Below, piece after piece: positions 29,082 through 39,399 of a stretch of 64,000 nucleotides of DNA (positions are counted from its first letter, which is position 1; each line of letters starts with the position of its first letter). The DNA comes from Glandiceps talaboti. Lineage: Eukaryota > Hemichordata > Enteropneusta > Spengelidae. Location of the stretch: NCBI RefSeq assembly GCF_964340395.1, contig NC_135551.1, positions 9,285,379 through 9,349,378 of the forward strand, given 5' to 3'. Both the position numbers and the translations under genes were made by a program. A model generated the notes under the pieces. It ran no database searches. It saw nothing but the letters and a program-made list of their open reading frames with translations, and was not told the origin of the DNA.

Positions 29082-31480
29082 TAGGAATACAAAACATGTT
29101 TATCACATATGTCAAGAATTTTTTTATTTTGATAATGAAACATCATAATTTCATTGAAACTTATTTTTTTTAGGACAGCTTTTCTAAGGTATGAATTTAA
29201 AGTAAATAATGTTTATGTATATTTCCTGCTGTTTTGATAAAGTAATTATGTATGTTTGTTTGTTTGTTTGTTAATTGCACCTTTTAAATTTTTTCCCAAA
29301 GGTAGCTTTACATGAGTGACAATTCACGAATATAACAACATCATTGAGGATTGAGTGTTGTTTTTGAAGCTTTGGTTGTAATGGCCCCAAACGAGAGAGT
29401 GTCGCATTAGTGAAATCATGTCAAACCTATTACATATTCTGTGCATTACTTTCTTTATATCAATATGAATGTACTCTGATCTATTTATGTACCAGTGGTT
29501 CAAATGAAGCTGGCATGCACCTCAGAGGCAAGTTTCTCTAAAACTCGGAAGTTCTTCAATTCTCTCCAAATTTCCACATATGAAAGCTTGTTCCTGGTCC
29601 TTTTGAAATAATGAAAGATAATTGATAATTCATCATCCTGTTTTCAATGAAACCATCAATCTGTTGTTTATCTATAAACTTTAAAGTGAATATTCTAAAA
29701 TGACAATTTTGATATCATTTTGACCGCTATTCCCATTTTTTAAACTGATTTTTTTAACTGAATTTATTTAATGAGAATGGGTTGGAGTTTTCTTGATCAA
29801 AGTGACAGCAACTGTTTAAACAGTTTATTTCTGAAGTGCTTTTCACATTACGCAGGAGTTTAAGGCCAGCAATCACTGCATTTTTATTTTTCACTACCAA
29901 ATTCAGTTTGCACTTGTTGATGGGACTGTTTATAGTTTGACCAAAATATTCATTTGGTAGAGTTAGTGAATTATAAAGGTGGTAATTCGTAAGCAGTTCA
30001 ATTTGTCAAATAGCATGTAGCTTTCAATTTGTCATTCTGGTGAGGATCATGATCATTGACTGGGACATATGAAAAGGTCAATGCTATTTAGTAAGTTAAA
30101 CTGCTTGTGTGTTCCATTACATGTGTAACATTTTTTGTAATGATAGCTTTCAAACAGAAGTAAGCTGTAGTTGAAAAAGTATGTAGTATTGTTGATTTAC
30201 AATGTGTACATTATCTGTACATTAATGGGATTTATCATATTCCACATTACAGAGAAAGCTAGGTGTAGGAAATAGTAGTCCTGATGGTGGTGGCAGTTAG
30301 AAAAATATACAGATCGAGGCAAAAGTTATGGGAACACCATAGTCTTTAGACAAATGAATCTTTAACCATTATTATTGACTGTAATATGGACTACCAACAT
30401 CTTGCATTGCTTCTTATATAGCCAAATTCTCTGAAACTGGTGGTCCACATACACTGTTTACTTTAATAAAGAAGTGATTTTGAACCCTGTGTATATATTT
30501 TCAGAGATATCATTTATAACAAGTGTAAATTTAAATACTTATCACCTTGTTTGCTTACTTCATATATGGCCATGTGACTGTTTTAATGCTGATATTGGAC
30601 AAACACAGCAAGTGTATGTTTCAAATGACTGTTTTATAAAAAGTGTTGTTTTTTTAATTAGTATAAGTGGATACTTTTAAATATGCTTTAAAACTGCACT
30701 AGCTGTAATTTGAGTATTATTGTTTGGATCAGACAACCAACAAGATGTACACTGAAAGTTGTCAAAATGCCAATAATTAGATTCAAAATGTTAATTTTTG
30801 TTCACAGACAGACAGACAGAAAGACAGACAGACAGACACTTTGCGATGCTTATAACACTACTGAACCTTATCATTTCAGTTGTGCTAAAAATAAGCTGTT
30901 CCTAGTAAAAGTTGGCACTTGCATACTGAAGTAAGAAAATATCCACATTTGAGCCACAACATGTCATTAAAGTTGCACTAGCTGAAACTGAAACACGATT
31001 TGGAACGATTTTCTTAGATATAATGACGTAATCATAATATTGCACACCTTGAAAGATACTGAATCACCTGTGGGTCACCATATTTTGTGTAGCTGTACAC
31101 ATAATGTGGTACACAAATTCCATTCAAACTGATTTTTGGTTCACACCCGAAGATCAGCACCCCACAATTCGAGCGTGATTTCAACCTGTTACTATACTAC
31201 TAACAGATGAAACTGACCGACATGTTTATTTCTTAAATCTGGCTATGAATTAAAAATTACACCCCCTATGACCAGATCAGAAACAACACAACTTCACTGA
31301 TGGCAAGATGGCACCATAGTAATCGTGTATCTGGATGAATATTATACCTAGTTATTGCTGAAAATTTAGCCCTTAATAGATTTCCTAAATCAAATCGATG
31401 ATTTATACTATCTTTCACTTTCCGTTTCTAAGTCACAAAGATTGTCTTCTAATATATACACACACATTATTTTTTGTTTT
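29082..31480. other. Intergenic, no gene recognised
   Basis: AT-rich. Notable only for a TTTG run at about 29256, an ACAG run at about 30807, and CGAGGCAAAAGTTATGGGAA at about 30316, which resembles Tc1/mariner end sequences but has no partner that I can find. Confidence 0.5.
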
Positions 31481-31489
31481 AATATTTAT

Positions 31490-31774
31490 TTATTTCATCA
31501 ACTGATCCATTATTTTTTCAGGTATTGTGATGAATAAAATAGAAATTGAAAGGGACACCCTAATCACAGGCTGTGTGTGTTTATTACAACTGCCGACATC
31601 AGACCGTGGACAAACATAAACTGTTACAAACAGGGAAAGTGAACAAATGAATTGGATTTTTAACACTTGACACAACATGTTGGAAGTACAGCGACTTGTA
31701 TTACATTCCTTCATTTGATCGGAACAGTTTTTGGCCACTTTACAAAATAGTTCACAGTCACAAACGATGTCCAG
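31490..31774 (-). CDS. Cysteine-rich open segment, minus-strand member of an inverted pair (unknown)
   Basis: Open minus-strand frame. From about 31774 it reads DLDIVCDCELFCKVAKNC, SDQMKECNTSRCTSNMLC, then a hydrophobic stretch ICSLSLFVTVYVC, then PRSDVGSCNKH, and ends TIPEKIMDQLMK before a stop. A possible acceptor (TGCCAG) precedes it at 31775. Alternatively an intron ends at the conserved TTTGTAACAG, as in the plus-strand copy. Nine or more Cys in about 50 residues suggests a secreted disulfide-rich module. I do not recognise the family. No start codon or signal peptide is assigned, so it is best read as a possible terminal exon or pseudogene. Confidence 0.35.
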   Translation of the reverse strand: MDIVCDCELFCKVAKNCSDQMKECNTSRCTSNMLCQVLKIQFICSLSLFVTVYVCPRSDVGSCNKHTQPVIRVSLSISILFITIPEKIMDQLMK

Positions 31775-31955
31775 ATCCCTGGCATTTCAAGTTCATGTAA
31801 GGAGGCCATAAATCTGTTCTTACTAGACCAGGTTGTGTAATACAAGGCTCTGTAGCTCCAACATGCTGTGCCAAATGTTATAAATCAATTATTTGTTTAC
31901 TTTCCCTGTTTGTAACAGGTTCCATTCCTTCACGGTCTGATGTCAGCAGTTGTAT
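31582..31955. repeat. Inverted repeat, about 120-bp arms around a 131-bp spacer
   Basis: Arms 31582-31704 and 31836-31955. Shared words are ACTGCCGACATCAGACCGTG against ACTGCTGACATCAGACCGTG (reverse strand) and GTTACAAACAGGGAAAGT. The arms carry the Cys-rich segments described separately. Confidence 0.9.
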
Positions 31956-32109
31956 ATTAACTTGTGAAGAATTTTCTAAGAAAAATAATATAAAGATGAC
32001 ATGCAATGAGTCTGTCTTAACACTGGACACAATGAAAATACCTTATTGGACATGTCTTCAACAAACACATGCCTATATAAATTATAAGAATTCTAATCTA
32101 AATGCTTGA
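31801..32109 (+). CDS. Cysteine-rich open segment, plus-strand member (possible last exon, unknown)
   Basis: 102 open codons without an initiating Met: PGCVIQGSVAPTCCAKCYK, then hydrophobic ICLLSLFVTG, then SRSDVSSCILTCEEF, MTCNESVL, PYWTCLQQTH and a stop at 32107. If an intron ends at TTTGTAACAG (31918), the last exon would be 31919-32109; TCTGTTCTTACTAGACCAG (ending 31830) could open another. AATAAA follows at 32184. Inverted homology to the minus-strand segment is strong over about 120 bp. Function unknown. Confidence 0.4.
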   Translation, partial: GGHKSVLTRPGCVIQGSVAPTCCAKCYKSIICLLSLFVTGSIPSRSDVSSCILTCEEFSKKNNIKMTCNESVLTLDTMKIPYWTCLQQTHAYINYKNSNLNA

Positions 32110-32183
32110 ATGTGTAAGCTTTTATTTAATTTGATATAAAATAATCATGTGATGTCATTTAAATGAAATGTACATAATGATGT

Positions 32184-32189
32184 AATAAA
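32184..32189 (+). promoter_or_regulatory. Candidate polyadenylation signal
   Basis: AATAAA 75 bp after the stop of the plus-strand Cys-rich frame; another occurs near 32224. Supports, but does not prove, a plus-strand 3' end. Confidence 0.35.
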
Positions 32190-32882
32190 GATAAGATACA
32201 TGTAAAGTGATAAATTATGTACTAATAAAAGTTATAATTTAGTACACAGGTGAAAAGTGTTTTAACACAACTTTATCAAACATATATACAATGGTAAATG
32301 TGGAGAAATTGAAAGAAAAAAAAATTGAGCTGTCTGTCAGTATTTTGTGTGTATGTGTTGTTTTTTATATAAAAGTGCATTTCAACATTGCCCAAGTTCA
32401 CAGTCTACATGAATGGTCAAACATATTAAGTACAATTAATGAAGTTGAATTTGGTGAATTGCAATGTTTACAGTAATATAGCGAATACAGTGTAAACTGG
32501 GTGGGTGTGGCATTTCACTGATGAGGCACAAAATATTTTACACATACACCAACAACTTGAAATTCAAAATAAAATGTAAACAATATTGGAGTGCCCTTCA
32601 GTTTGAATGTAAAAGTAGACAGGTCGTTGTGATGCTAGTAGGAAAGTAAATTGTCATTACAACAATAAAAGTCCACATGTAACTTTTTTTTAGTAGATGT
32701 ACCTACTGCAATGCAAATTGAAATGTTATCACCTTTGGATGTGATTAGGTACAGAATCCTGTTGTGTGCATGGTGTCACTCTTATAATTGTAAATTTTGA
32801 ATAAAAATACTACCTTTGCACTCAGCTTTGCACTGGTTTTCTAGAAGTGCTGCTTATCAGAACATCATTTTATCAGTGGTGG

Positions 32883-33205
32883 ACAATAATAACAACAATA
32901 AAAATAATAATGTTAGTTTTTATATAGCGCTTTCCCACTCTGTGCTCAAAGTGCTTTACAATTATTACCCCTGGCTCGGATCATATCTGCACAACGGCTC
33001 TTTATTCTTCCTCAACTCCCTGGGGAGTATACAATCCATTGCAGCCTTTATAAGCGCATGGGATTAAAGCATTCACATTACAACCTCTATCCTACCACGT
33101 CCCCAATTACATACAGCTGGGTTGACTGAGGCACAGGCGTAGTTCAAATCTTACCCAAGGACTTTAGCCACTCAGAAACAAACGACAGTGATGGGGCAAT
33201 TAAAA
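32883..33205 (-). repeat. SINE family B, 5'-truncated copy
   Basis: On the minus strand: GGCTAAAGTCCTTGGGTAAG, AACCCAGCTGTATGTAATTG, ATGGATTGTATACTCCCCAG, GTAAAGCACTTTGAGCACAG-type end GAAAGCGCTATATAAA and a (TTA)n-like tail. Only the last bases of the tRNA head (GCCCCATC) remain. Confidence 0.88.
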
Positions 33206-33216
33206 CTGGCTTTGAA

Positions 33217-33498
33217 GGTGCCGAAAAGTCTACTCCTTATCACTTGTCATACATTGATACAAAGACAATAGCGGATGCGCCTCAGATGTAGATGCATTTA
33301 ATTCGATGGTTTTATCAGTTTGTTTATGTCTGTGATACTCTGACAATATATCTTGTGTATGTTAATATGACTAACTTTCACAGACATAAACAAATTGATA
33401 AGATCATGGTGTGAACATCAGAGACACCAATGTTATTTTGTATCAATATACACTTGTCTGCTTGATATAGTGTGATAAGGAGAAGACTTTTCGGCATC
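33217..33498. mobile_element. Palindromic MITE-like element, 282 bp
   Basis: Inverted ends GGTGCCGAAAAGTCTACTCC with TTATCAC, and GATGCCGAAAAGTCTTCTCC with TTATCAC on the other strand. A second internal palindrome pairs TTATCAGTTTGTTTATGTCT (33313) with AGACATAAACAAATTGATAA (33384). No coding. Target duplication not clear. Confidence 0.8.
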
Positions 33499-33832
33499 AA
33501 CATTCTGATCAACAGAATTTCTAGACAACTAGTGCAAGGGTTGTATATCTATCGTTATGCAAAGAACTCAGTGTACCATGACAGAAACGCCACACCAACT
33601 CTGTATTAAAATGATGATTGCAGTAAATATAAGTTATATCGTTGTCCTTGACGCTAGTAGATCATAAAGCATAGTGTAACCGAACAGAACGTATACGGTA
33701 CAATGTACCACAATTGTGTCATAACTCTTCTATCCTGAATATATGTCCTTGTAAATGGTATGCAATAGTCACAAGACTATATGAAGTCTAATCTTAGAAG
33801 CGATATGTGTTTAAATGCCCTGTTATCAACGT

Positions 33833-33838
33833 TTTATT
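33833..33838 (-). promoter_or_regulatory. Candidate polyadenylation signal for the GPCR
   Basis: AATAAA on the minus strand, about 105 bp after the GPCR stop codon. Confidence 0.4.
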
Positions 33839-33940
33839 ACATTTACGATTTGGCACGACGGTGAAGAAAATTGAAAAATATAATAGTTACATAACTCAGA
33901 ATTAAACCAGACTGTCTCAACTGTAATTCTCACTATTATG

Positions 33941-34999
33941 CTACCTTTTAAATAGCACGAATGCGTCATTTCGACCCTCTGTCGATTGTTGTGTTCCAAC
34001 TTTGTTTACGGATCTAAAGAGAACCCTGACACCAGCTCTAAAGTTCTTGCTACCAACAGAATATATCAGTGGATTGATACACGAATTGAGTGCAGCAAGT
34101 ATACGTGTAAAATGGTATACACTGCCCTCGTAGTCGACATCGTAACCAAAGTTCGAAGCCAGGAATAAACACTGATTTGGTCCCCAGCATATGGCAAAAG
34201 CTAGACAAACAATAAGGAACATTTTGACGACTTTTCTTCGAGTTTTCAGAGCACGATATTTATGTGCATGGTTTACTCCGTTTCCGTTACTGTTTTGGCC
34301 GCTTCTCACTCGTTTCTCGCTAAGTAGCAAGGAGTTCAGTATTCTCCAATAGGCCCATATCATGACCGTCAGAGGAATCAAATACGTGAACAGAAATACG
34401 AAGGTCCCAATCACAGTTCGCACCCAGAGCGGAGACGGCCAGGTGTACACACAATCGCCAATCTTGGGATCATAACTATCGCTGTAGACTGTAAAACTCT
34501 GACACGCCAATGCTAAAATCCACGCCAATGCGATCACAATTTTGACTTTCTTTGGAGTTACTCGTAACTGATATTTGAAAGGGTGAACGATTGCATAATA
34601 ACGTTCCAAGGTTACGGCAACGAGGTTAAATACTGACGCGGCAAAGTTTACCCAAAGTACAGTATCATGAACAATGCGGCAAAATATTTCCCATGCGACT
34701 TCAGAATTGAACTCTAACAGGTATCTAGTATTACGAAGGATTATGAATAAACATGCAAGGAGATCAGCGAATGCAAGACTGACGACTAGCTGGTTTGTTG
34801 TCTGTTGACGAAGACGTTGCACTCTCAAAATAACCAAAATGACGAGTATATTTCCTATAATTCCAATGCAAGCAATAGTTGTTTCAAATATTTCAATAGA
34901 GGACCACACTTCTTCAGTAATCACTGCCGTAGACTGGTTTTCGCAGCAGTCGGCTTCAATCGCTTTCGTAATATCCATACTGTGTATCTGCCTTCTCAT
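33941..34999 (-). CDS. Intronless rhodopsin-like (class A) GPCR, orphan
   Basis: A 352-residue seven-helix receptor. Visible class A landmarks: N-glycosylation site NQS (21-23) in a short N-terminus, GNILVI in TM1, LAFADLL with the sodium-site Asp (79) in TM2, Cys107 and Cys183 for the TM3-ECL2 disulfide, ERY at 132-134 (DRY variant), CWGP at 271-274 in TM6 and NPLIY at 309-313 in TM7. Position 3.32 is hydrophobic (VLWV context), so an amine receptor is unlikely; a neuropeptide or other small-peptide ligand is more plausible. The ECL2 is short and ICL3 is basic (RALKTRRKVVK). I start at 34999, the first ATG after the upstream stop; the ATG at 34978 has the better context (AGTATGG). It could be one of the lineage-expanded single-exon receptors of marine invertebrates. 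No subfamily assigned. Confidence 0.93.
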   Translation of the reverse strand: MRRQIHSMDITKAIEADCCENQSTAVITEEVWSSIEIFETTIACIGIIGNILVILVILRVQRLRQQTTNQLVVSLAFADLLACLFIILRNTRYLLEFNSEVAWEIFCRIVHDTVLWVNFAASVFNLVAVTLERYYAIVHPFKYQLRVTPKKVKIVIALAWILALACQSFTVYSDSYDPKIGDCVYTWPSPLWVRTVIGTFVFLFTYLIPLTVMIWAYWRILNSLLLSEKRVRSGQNSNGNGVNHAHKYRALKTRRKVVKMFLIVCLAFAICWGPNQCLFLASNFGYDVDYEGSVYHFTRILAALNSCINPLIYSVGSKNFRAGVRVLFRSVNKVGTQQSTEGRNDAFVLFKR

Positions 35000-35023
35000 T
35001 AAAAGTTGGAACGTCAGACTCAA

Positions 35024-35890
35024 TACAATCCCAAAATATTGGTCAGTTATATTTTACGAAGTAAAATCAATGGGAAAAAAGTTTGACGACCGCAAGACTT
35101 TCTGAAACTCTGACAAAGTTAAGCAAATTCTTTGTAGACTCAAGCACTCAATGAGAGATAGAGAGAGCTTTCTGAAGTCAATAACCAGCTAGATGAACTA
35201 GTTTTAGACGACCCGACACATTGGCAACTCCATAATTGCGTCATACGAGTACTTTGATATACTGTTAACAAAGGGCAGGTAAATTATACACTCAAGCTCA
35301 AATGCCCTTAACGAGTTTGTGTGTTTATACATTCTACAGGGGTTCCATAAATATGTGAAAATGACATAACGATGTGAACTATGTCGACGTTATTAATAAT
35401 GTGAATCATCAAAGTTTTTTTTAAAATCATACATACCGTACAACTGAGAATTTCAATTAATTTGGCTAGTAAAATTACAGTTGCTATATTAGTGGAGATT
35501 CTGGAAATTGATGGTAATGTCAAGAAACCCCTCAGAAGAGTGGCTGAATCCTTACTGAGCGGGTGACATTGGATATAATATTAACTCGTCGTACGTAATA
35601 ATGGATCGTTGTCTCCGCGCCGTGCCTCGTCTCTCACACTTCAATCAATTCGTAATGATACTAAAAGCCATCCATTAAATATACTTACTGGTAGTACCAT
35701 AAAATGACAGCCTGTCGATAGACTTAGAACTACGCATACAGGATAACGTTGTAACGAATTTAACGTTTAGACAATTTTAGCATTAGCGAAAACTTGTAAA
35801 TTAGTAAACCAACGAATGATGTAACAGTAGAACATCTCTTTGCACTACGTATATACACCATCTCTAGTTCGTAGAAAAAATGAAACACCC
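35024..35890. other. Region upstream of the GPCR, no further gene seen
   Basis: Would contain the GPCR promoter (minus strand). No clear TATA box assigned. Relatively CpG-richer between 35580 and 35640. Confidence 0.4.
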
Positions 35891-35904
35891 CCCCCCACAC
35901 ACAC

Positions 35905-35947
35905 ACATACATATATACATACATACATACATACATACATACATACA

Positions 35948-36004
<57 letters not shown>
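35905..36004. repeat. Compound (CATA)n-(CA)n microsatellite
   Basis: CATA array 35905-35949 joined to CA array 35950-36004. Confidence 0.97.
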
Positions 36005-36006
<2 letters not shown>

Positions 36007-36628
36007 ACGATGCAGGTAAATATACGATGCACTGTGGACTCGATCTTCAAAGAGCGATCAGAAGATAACATTACGAGTATACTGCCGATTAAACGAGACA
36101 GGGGCTAGAGGGCTTTACCTGGCACGACGTGATGTAAAATGTTCGTATTTTTGTACTCTATATCGACCCTACGGAATGATATATAGGTGCACAACCGTGC
36201 AAGAAATCAGAACAGAACTTTCTACAGCCTGATTTTTGATTTCGCCTAAAATAACGACCTTGTGATATGACGCGTTATAGTTTAAAATCTATTTTAAAAA
36301 GTAGAATAGCTATCCAGGAACATGGAATTCCGAAAAATTTATATCGCTGGTATGAACAATTAATATTTATGCGTAAAGCCTAAGATTATTAATAATTTGA
36401 ATGTGAAAAGTAGCGTTATTAGACAGGGCCGGAAATAGATGACGGACGGATTAACAGTAGTGGTAAGCTGTTGTCTGTCTTTACGAATCATTACCATAAG
36501 TTAATATTAGTTTACTCCTTAAGCAATTTAACTCGCATTTTAATAGGACAGCGTAGGATTTTTAATTATTTACAAGCAAAACAATTATCCACTTTTTAAT
36601 CAATTCTATGTTTTACTTCTTCTTTTTT

Positions 36629-36885
36629 GATTTGAACCACGACTGTGCCTCAGTTAACCCAGCTGTATAACTGGGGACCTGGTAGGATGTAGGTTGCAAT
36701 GTGAAGGCTTTAATCCTATGCGCTTAAATGGCTGCAATGGATTGTATGCTCCCCGGGGAGTTGAGGAAGACTAAAGGGCCGTTGTGCTGTTCTGATCCGA
36801 GCCAGGGGTAATAAGTGTAAAGCGCTTTGAGCACGGAGTGGGAAAGCGCTATATAAGAACCCAACAGTATTATTATTATTTTTAA
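36629..36885 (+). repeat. SINE family B, 3' copy
   Basis: Forward orientation: TTTGAACCACGACTGTGCCT, AACCCAGCTGTATAACTGGG, GGGGAGTTGAGGAAGA, AAGCGCTTTGAGCACGGAGT, GGGAAAGCGCTATATAAGA and an ATT-rich tail. tRNA head missing. Confidence 0.9.
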
Positions 36886-37291
36886 TTTTCTGAATTAGGC
36901 TATGTTGACTTCTATGTATTGTACCGTTACTGTATTTTTTATCTTGCTAGTCTTGTTTGGTTTTGTATTTGGCAAGCATTTCCATTATTCTTGAAAAAGG
37001 AGACAATTTATTATTATTATACATTGTTTTATCTTAATGACTAGCGTTTAGAAATACTACAGTTTAACTTGGTACTTGTTCGACGTTTTCAAATGTTGTA
37101 CAAATTAGGCCTGCACGTTTTACTATTTCATACTCATATCCCACTACGAACGTGCTGTGGAGGGTCTTAAAACTGTGGCAGATTGTCCGTGAAGAAGTCT
37201 TACAATACAAACATGTTTATAAGTTAAGGATAGTATTAAACGGCGCCAATACACCGACAAATTCTGCAAGGAAAATATGCCCCAACGAAAT

Positions 37292-37318
37292 ATTTGGTAT
37301 CGATAATCGATACCAAAT
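37292..37318. repeat. Perfect 27-bp palindrome with ATCGAT sites
   Basis: ATTTGGTATCGAT-A-ATCGATACCAAAT reads the same on both strands around one central base. Another ATCGATAATCGAT follows at once. ATCGAT is a core of Onecut/Cut and of DREF (TATCGATA) sites. Confidence 0.8.
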
Positions 37319-37329
37319 CGATAATCGAT

Positions 37330-37980
37330 GATCCCATAAGTGATATGCAAATTAGGGTTACAAATTTGTCTTTTTGGTCAAAGGTCTACATGATAATCCC
37401 ATCAGAGATATGCAAATTAGGGCTAAAATGTGTCTTTTTGTTAAAAAATCTATAACTTCAAAAGTACAGAGCACAATGGGCTGAAATTTAATGGGATGCC
37501 TATAGAGATGTGTACATGAAGTTGTATTCACTACATGATCATCCCATCAGCAATATGCAAATTAGATCTAAAAACTCAACTTATGTCAATCTTATATCTT
37601 GAAAACTACATGGTGAATGGGGCTGAAACTTGGTAGGGGTGTTTCTAGAGTTACTGTGCAAAACATTTTTACAAACTGGCCCTTAACAACAAGAAGTGCC
37701 GTGGTGCATATTACAAGGATATAACAACAGGGACAGGTAGGCAGGTGAATAACGAATTTAAAAAATGTATGTAAATATTCCTAGTAACATGACCACACCC
37801 ATAGCAACAGCCAAATTGTGGTGTATATTTCAAAGATAACAACAGGCATGGGTAGGCACATGAACAAGGGTTCTGAAAATGTAAGCAAATATGCCTAGCA
37901 ATAAGACCACGCCCATATCAACAGCCAAGTAAAGTTGTGCTACAACGCCATGAGTGCTATTTTTTCAAATACATACCTGT
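37330..37980. repeat. Degenerate repeat block with recurring octamer word ATGCAAAT
   Basis: ATGCAAATTAG recurs at 37345, 37410 and 37555, each after an ATCCCATMAG-like piece. Downstream, a pair of about 95-bp units share TAACAACAGG, GGTAGGCA and ACCACRCCCATA, ACAGCCAA. Reads as a tandemly built old transposon; no coding. Confidence 0.6.
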
Positions 37981-38387
37981 ATCTATTCTACATTATACAA
38001 TTGTCGTAAATTATGTTTTTATTATACTGTAGGGGGCGCTCTCATGTGATTCCAATATCCAAGTTGGCGATATACGCTAGTGTGCAATTACAATAACAAA
38101 CGACTCTGATTGTACGTACATTTTAAAGACTTATCTAGAGTAGAATGAACAACCTTTGTGAACTAGACCAAATACAGTTCTGAATATCAATTCATTGACT
38201 GAATATGGAATGTTTCGCGTCGTCATGTTGGCAGACATGGTTAATAGTAGCACTCGTTCACAGACTGGGATGCTGCAGTGGAAAAGATCAGTATAACATT
38301 AGTAAGAGACACACTTTCACCTGCTTCGTCTTTCAAGGCGTCGCTTTTTAGCGCATGCACAAGAGTTGATGCTGTTAAAATGAAGTG

Positions 38388-38800
38388 TATATATATATAT
38401 ATATATCGCAAGCACTAACGCAAACAAATGTATGTGCACCGTAAGAAAAGATTTTGTTGAAACACACTGTTATCGGCTAAGTTCACACACACACGTACAT
38501 GTACATACGTACGTACGTACGTACGTACAGAGAAGCAGAGAGACAGGCAGACAGGCAGACAGACATATTAAGACAGACATACAGACAGACAGACAGACAG
38601 ACAGACAGAGAATGCTCGCCACTTCGGTAGGTCTCAGTACTCTCAAAAAAATCAAGTGCTATCACACCAAAAGCTTAAATGTTGAATCCAGTAGCCATTG
38701 TGTATGTGTCTGTGTCTGTGTCTGTGTCTGTGTCTGTGTCTATGTCTGTGTCTGTGTATATGTATACATACATACATACATACATACATACATACATGGG
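38388..38800. repeat. Microsatellite cluster (AT, ACGT, ACAG, TGTGTC, ATAC)
   Basis: (AT)n 38388-38406, (ACGT)n 38506-38528, interrupted ACAG/GGCAG 38541-38610, hexamer (TGTGTC)n 38700-38757, (ATAC)n 38763-38797. All open frames here are low-complexity artefacts. Confidence 0.95.
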
Positions 38801-38810
38801 TTTTGGGTTT

Positions 38811-39041
38811 TGGGTTGCCGAGCGGTTAGCTCGAACGCCTCTTATCTCTGCAGCCTGGGTTCGAACCCGCCAGTCGGCTGGGTTTGATTAAATTTGCCGC
38901 GCTGTAAGTAAGAAGAGTGTCGTTCAGTTTGACTCTACCGAACACCGCAGGTTTTCCCCTGGTACTCCGGTTCCTCCTGCATTAACACTGAACTTTCCTC
39001 CTGTTATTGGGCCATGAGTGTTGGATGGGTAATAAATAAAT
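38811..39041 (+). repeat. tRNA-derived SINE family A, copy 3, inside an ATAC array
   Basis: Head GGTTGCCGAGCGGTTAGCTC and GGGTTCGAACCC (intact A and B boxes), body CAGTTTGACTCTACCGAA and GGTACTCCGGTTCCTCCTGC, tail AATAAATAAATA. (ATAC)n flanks both sides (38763-38797 and 39044-39093). Confidence 0.9.
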
Positions 39042-39043
39042 AG

Positions 39044-39093
39044 CATACATACATACATACATACATACATACACATACATACATATACATACA
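39044..39093. repeat. (ATAC)n microsatellite
   Basis: Continues directly from the SINE tail. Confidence 0.95.
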
Positions 39094-39314
39094 TGATATA
39101 TTCCTAACGCCGTCAGTTTCTAGGGCAAAGCGATCAAGGAATGCGACGTATTAGTAGTAGTACCTGCATTACAACTTTGGCTGTACCGGTATATGCATTG
39201 TGGCAGCAGATACAGATGTGGGTGTAGCGGCATCCAACATCATGTACATATACACTATGCATTACAACTTTCCAAGAACCAAGTTATTCACTTAATAGAT
39301 TTTCGTGTACTAGG

Positions 39315-39317
<3 letters not shown>

Positions 39318-39391
<74 letters not shown>
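39318..39391. repeat. (TA)n microsatellite, 74 bp
   Basis: Uninterrupted TA array, self-complementary. Confidence 0.97.
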
Positions 39392-39394
<3 letters not shown>

Positions 39395-39399
39395 TATCT

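Noticed and set aside
30306-30345. Tc1/mariner terminal repeat (CGAGGCAAAAGTTATGGGAA)
   Set aside because: Resembles such ends but I found no inverted partner or TA-flanked element nearby.
34979-35023. GPCR start at 35023
   Set aside because: That codon is TTG; the first ATG in frame is 34999 and the better-context ATG is 34978.
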